In this document: positions 5,812 through 7,581 of the stretch, in pieces
Position numbering within the stretch: the first letter of the stretch is position 1
How the letters are laid out: each line of letters starts with the position of its first letter
DNA from: Pseudomonadota bacterium
Lineage (GTDB): Bacteria; Pseudomonadota; Alphaproteobacteria; UBA8366; JADFVY01
DNA length: 7,581 bases
Direction of reading: 5' to 3'
NCBI GenBank assembly: GCA_015222795.1
Contig: JADFVY010000321.1
Coordinates: forward strand, 1 to 7,581
Notes under the pieces: generated by a model
The model's input: only the letters and a program-made list of their open reading frames with translations
What the model was told of the DNA's origin: nothing
Databases searched by the model: none
Program-made: the position numbers and the translations under genes

Positions 5812-5858
5812 CGCGCCCGCTGCGTCATTGTTGTGCGAATCATTTGCGGGAGGCCTGA

Positions 5859-7319
5859 ATGGCGGAAAAGACGCTGGCGGGCGTGCACAGCCTGAAGCAG
5901 TTCGACGACCCCGACGCGGCGGTCGCGCGGATCGCGGATATTTACGAGACCGGCGTACGGCGGGTGCGTGAGCGATTCGCCGCCTTTGCGGCCGGTGACC
6001 GCACAAGCCCGTCGGAACCGGCTTTTTATCCTTACGCCAGGATCAAGGCCGGGGCGGCGCAGATGATGGCCGAGTCGCGGCCTTCGTACGGAACCCTGTC
6101 CTATCCCGGCGCTTACGGGACGACGCTAACCCGCCCGGACCTGTTCGCCGACTATTACCGCGAACAGATAGGGCTGTTGATCCAGCATCACGGCGTGCCG
6201 GTTTCCATAGGCGTCAGCGATCGGCCGATCCCGCTGCCCTTCGTCATTGAACATTCCAACGCCGATCTCAGCGTCGGCGAGATGCAGACCGTTGAGGGCC
6301 TGTTCCACATGCCGGACCTGGCCCAGATCGACGACGGTATCGCCAACGGCACCCACATCACGCCGCCGGGCCAGCCGCGACCGCTGGCGCTGTTCTCCGC
6401 CGACCGCGTCGATCTGGCCCTGCATCGGTTGCGCCATTACACGGCCAGCGAGCCCGAACATTTCCAGAAGTTCGTGCTGTTCACCAACTATCGGCGCTAT
6501 GTCGATGAATTCATTGATTTCGGACGCGACGCTGTATCCGCCGGAGGCGATTACCAGAGCTTTGTCGAACCCGGTGGCGTCGTGACTCGCGCCGGCCAGG
6601 CCGAGCCGGAAGGAGTTGCCCCCGCCCACCTGCCGCAAATGCCGGCCTATCACCTGACCCGCGCCGACGGGCAGGGCGTCACGCTGGTCAATATCGGCGT
6701 GGGCCCCTCGAACGCCAAGACGATCACCGATCATCTGGCGGTTTTGCGGCCGCATTGCTGGATGATGATCGGCCATTGCGGGGGCTTGCGGCGCTCGCAG
6801 CAGTTGGGCGACTACGTGTTGGCCCACGCCTATATCCGGGAGGATCATGTGTTGGACAAGGATCTCCCGATCTGGGTGCCGGTGCCGCCGATCGCCGAGG
6901 TCCAGGTGGCGTTGCAGGAGGCCGTGGCGCGGGTCACCGGCCTACACGGCCGCGACATGAAAACCCGCATGCGCACCGGCACCGTCGCCAGCAGCGACAA
7001 CCGCAACTGGGAGCTTCGTTTCGACGAGTTGTTCGAACGGTTCAGCCAGTCGCGCGCCATCGCCGTCGACATGGAATCGGCGACCATTGCCGCCAACGGC
7101 TTCCGGCTGCGGGTGCCCTACGGCACGTTGCTGTGTGTGTCGGATAAGCCGATGCACGGCGAAATCAAGCTGCCCGGCATGGCCAATGCCTTTTATAACG
7201 AGCGCATCAGCCAGCATCTGAAAATCGGCCTGGAAGCCGTGGAAATCCTGCGCGAGGGCGGCGTCGAACAGCTCCATTCCCGAAAACTGCGCAGCTTCGA
7301 CGAACCGGCGTTCCGGTAG
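5859..7319 (+). CDS. amn: AMP nucleosidase
   Basis: Amn hydrolyses AMP to adenine and ribose 5-phosphate and takes part in adenylate balance. It is a cytoplasmic enzyme, allosterically controlled in E. coli. At 486 residues the product matches the family length (about 484 in E. coli). The N-terminal regulatory part (about 1-180) contains the PSYGTLSYPGAYGTTLTRP stretch (75-93) and IEHSNADLSVGE (130-141). The C-terminal part is a nucleoside-phosphorylase-type domain with NIGVGPSNAKTITDHLAVLR (278-297), MIGHCGGLR (303-311), GTVASSDNRNWE (374-385), the VDMESA motif (403-408) and the likely catalytic Asp429 in VSDKPMHGEIKLPG. The start has GGGAGG at 5848-5853, 5 bases upstream. It lies 52 bp after ftsY with no clear promoter or terminator between, so it may share that transcript. 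Confidence 0.95.
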   Translation: MAEKTLAGVHSLKQFDDPDAAVARIADIYETGVRRVRERFAAFAAGDRTSPSEPAFYPYARIKAGAAQMMAESRPSYGTLSYPGAYGTTLTRPDLFADYYREQIGLLIQHHGVPVSIGVSDRPIPLPFVIEHSNADLSVGEMQTVEGLFHMPDLAQIDDGIANGTHITPPGQPRPLALFSADRVDLALHRLRHYTASEPEHFQKFVLFTNYRRYVDEFIDFGRDAVSAGGDYQSFVEPGGVVTRAGQAEPEGVAPAHLPQMPAYHLTRADGQGVTLVNIGVGPSNAKTITDHLAVLRPHCWMMIGHCGGLRRSQQLGDYVLAHAYIREDHVLDKDLPIWVPVPPIAEVQVALQEAVARVTGLHGRDMKTRMRTGTVASSDNRNWELRFDELFERFSQSRAIAVDMESATIAANGFRLRVPYGTLLCVSDKPMHGEIKLPGMANAFYNERISQHLKIGLEAVEILREGGVEQLHSRKLRSFDEPAFR

Positions 7320-7327
7320 GGGGCAAG

Positions 7328-7363
7328 ATGGAGCGGCATCCGCGTCGGCGGAAAATATTCTGA
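7328..7363 (+). CDS. Possible 11-codon upstream frame before the transporter
   Basis: An ATG at 7328 opens an 11-residue frame (MERHPRRRKIF) whose TGA (7361-7363) shares its last base with the transporter ATG, as TGATG. GGGGG lies about 5 bases upstream of this ATG, just after the amn stop. It could feed ribosomes to the transporter start, whose own binding site is weak. A frame this short arises easily by chance. Confidence 0.2.
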   Translation: MERHPRRRKIF

Positions 7364-7581
7364 TGGTCCTTCAACCGGAAATCCTGGCCCTCGTCCTGTT
7401 CGCCGCGCTGGCGCATGCGGGGTGGAACGCGTTGCTTAAAGCCAGCGGCGAGCGCGGCGCTATTTTTTCGGTGTTGCTGCTGACTGGCGGGGCATTCGGG
7501 CTGGTGGGTGTTATCGCCCTTCCGCTGCCGGCGCCGGAGGCCTGGTTTTTTCTGATTCTGTCGGCCGCCGTTCACTACGGC
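7363..7581 (+). CDS. EamA/DMT-family membrane transporter, N-terminal part
   Basis: The frame runs from an ATG to the right edge for 73 codons. It begins MVLQPEILALVLFAALAHAG and continues WNALLKASGERGAIFSVLLL. The pattern of a first membrane helix ending in HAxWNALLK, a short charged loop, a second helix (about 37-56, LLLTGGAFGLVGVIALPL) and a third beginning at about 63 (FFLILSAAVHYG) is characteristic of EamA-type drug/metabolite transporters. These are inner-membrane exporters usually of ten helices; the substrate cannot be inferred. The ribosome binding site is poor: GGCGGA at 7347-7352, 10 bases upstream and mostly inside a small hairpin (TCCGC-GTCG-GCGGA, 7339-7352). It follows amn by 43 bp on the same strand. 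Confidence 0.75.
   Translation, partial: MVLQPEILALVLFAALAHAGWNALLKASGERGAIFSVLLLTGGAFGLVGVIALPLPAPEAWFFLILSAAVHYG

Noticed and set aside
1..7581. IS element, prophage, CRISPR array, defence system or tRNA
   Set aside because: No transposase, integrase, regularly spaced repeat or tRNA-like cloverleaf was found. Apart from the junction repeat, the window is ordinary core genome.

Overview
The window looks chromosomal and alphaproteobacterial, possibly from a Rhodospirillales-like lineage. The grounds are high GC with GC-rich codon use, the gene set, the short FtsY lacking a long acidic N-terminal domain, and the TRVD form of the Ffh G4 motif, which I recall as common in alphaproteobacteria. 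The genus cannot be fixed from the sequence. It is mostly core housekeeping DNA; I see no IS element, prophage, CRISPR array, tRNA or rRNA.

Layout. On the minus strand are the 5' part of rpsP (ribosomal protein S16, running off the left edge) and, upstream of it, ffh (SRP54 GTPase); the two are probably co-transcribed from a promoter near 1900-1928. A non-coding stretch of about 300 bases follows. It carries that promoter, a terminator-like hairpin in the ffh leader, two 10-bp palindromes and a probable promoter facing the other way. On the plus strand come a small XRE-type regulator, then dapF (diaminopimelate epimerase), mtaB (tRNA methylthiotransferase), ftsY (SRP receptor GTPase), amn (AMP nucleosidase) and the first 73 codons of an EamA/DMT-type transporter that runs off the right edge.

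How the genes relate. Ffh and FtsY are the two partner GTPases of co-translational membrane targeting and lie about 3 kb apart in divergent units. RpsP and MtaB belong to the translation machinery, DapF to lysine and peptidoglycan precursor synthesis, and Amn to adenylate catabolism. mtaB and ftsY overlap by ATGA, so they are probably translationally coupled.

The most unusual feature is the dapF-mtaB junction. Positions 3422-3595 form a long imperfect inverted repeat: a 33-bp outer block with one mismatch, a 21-bp inner block with two, and a small apical hairpin. It takes in the last codons and stop of dapF, and a strong ribosome binding site followed by an ATG. That ATG opens a 54-codon frame spanning the whole hairpin, whose stop overlaps the mtaB start as ATGA. 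mtaB has no clear ribosome binding site of its own. This may be a palindromic insertion or inverted duplication that now acts as a structured translational coupler, an RNase III site, or both. Smaller curiosities are the ffh leader hairpins, the palindrome over the regulator's promoter, and a 10-bp tandem duplication that creates the ftsY stop codon.
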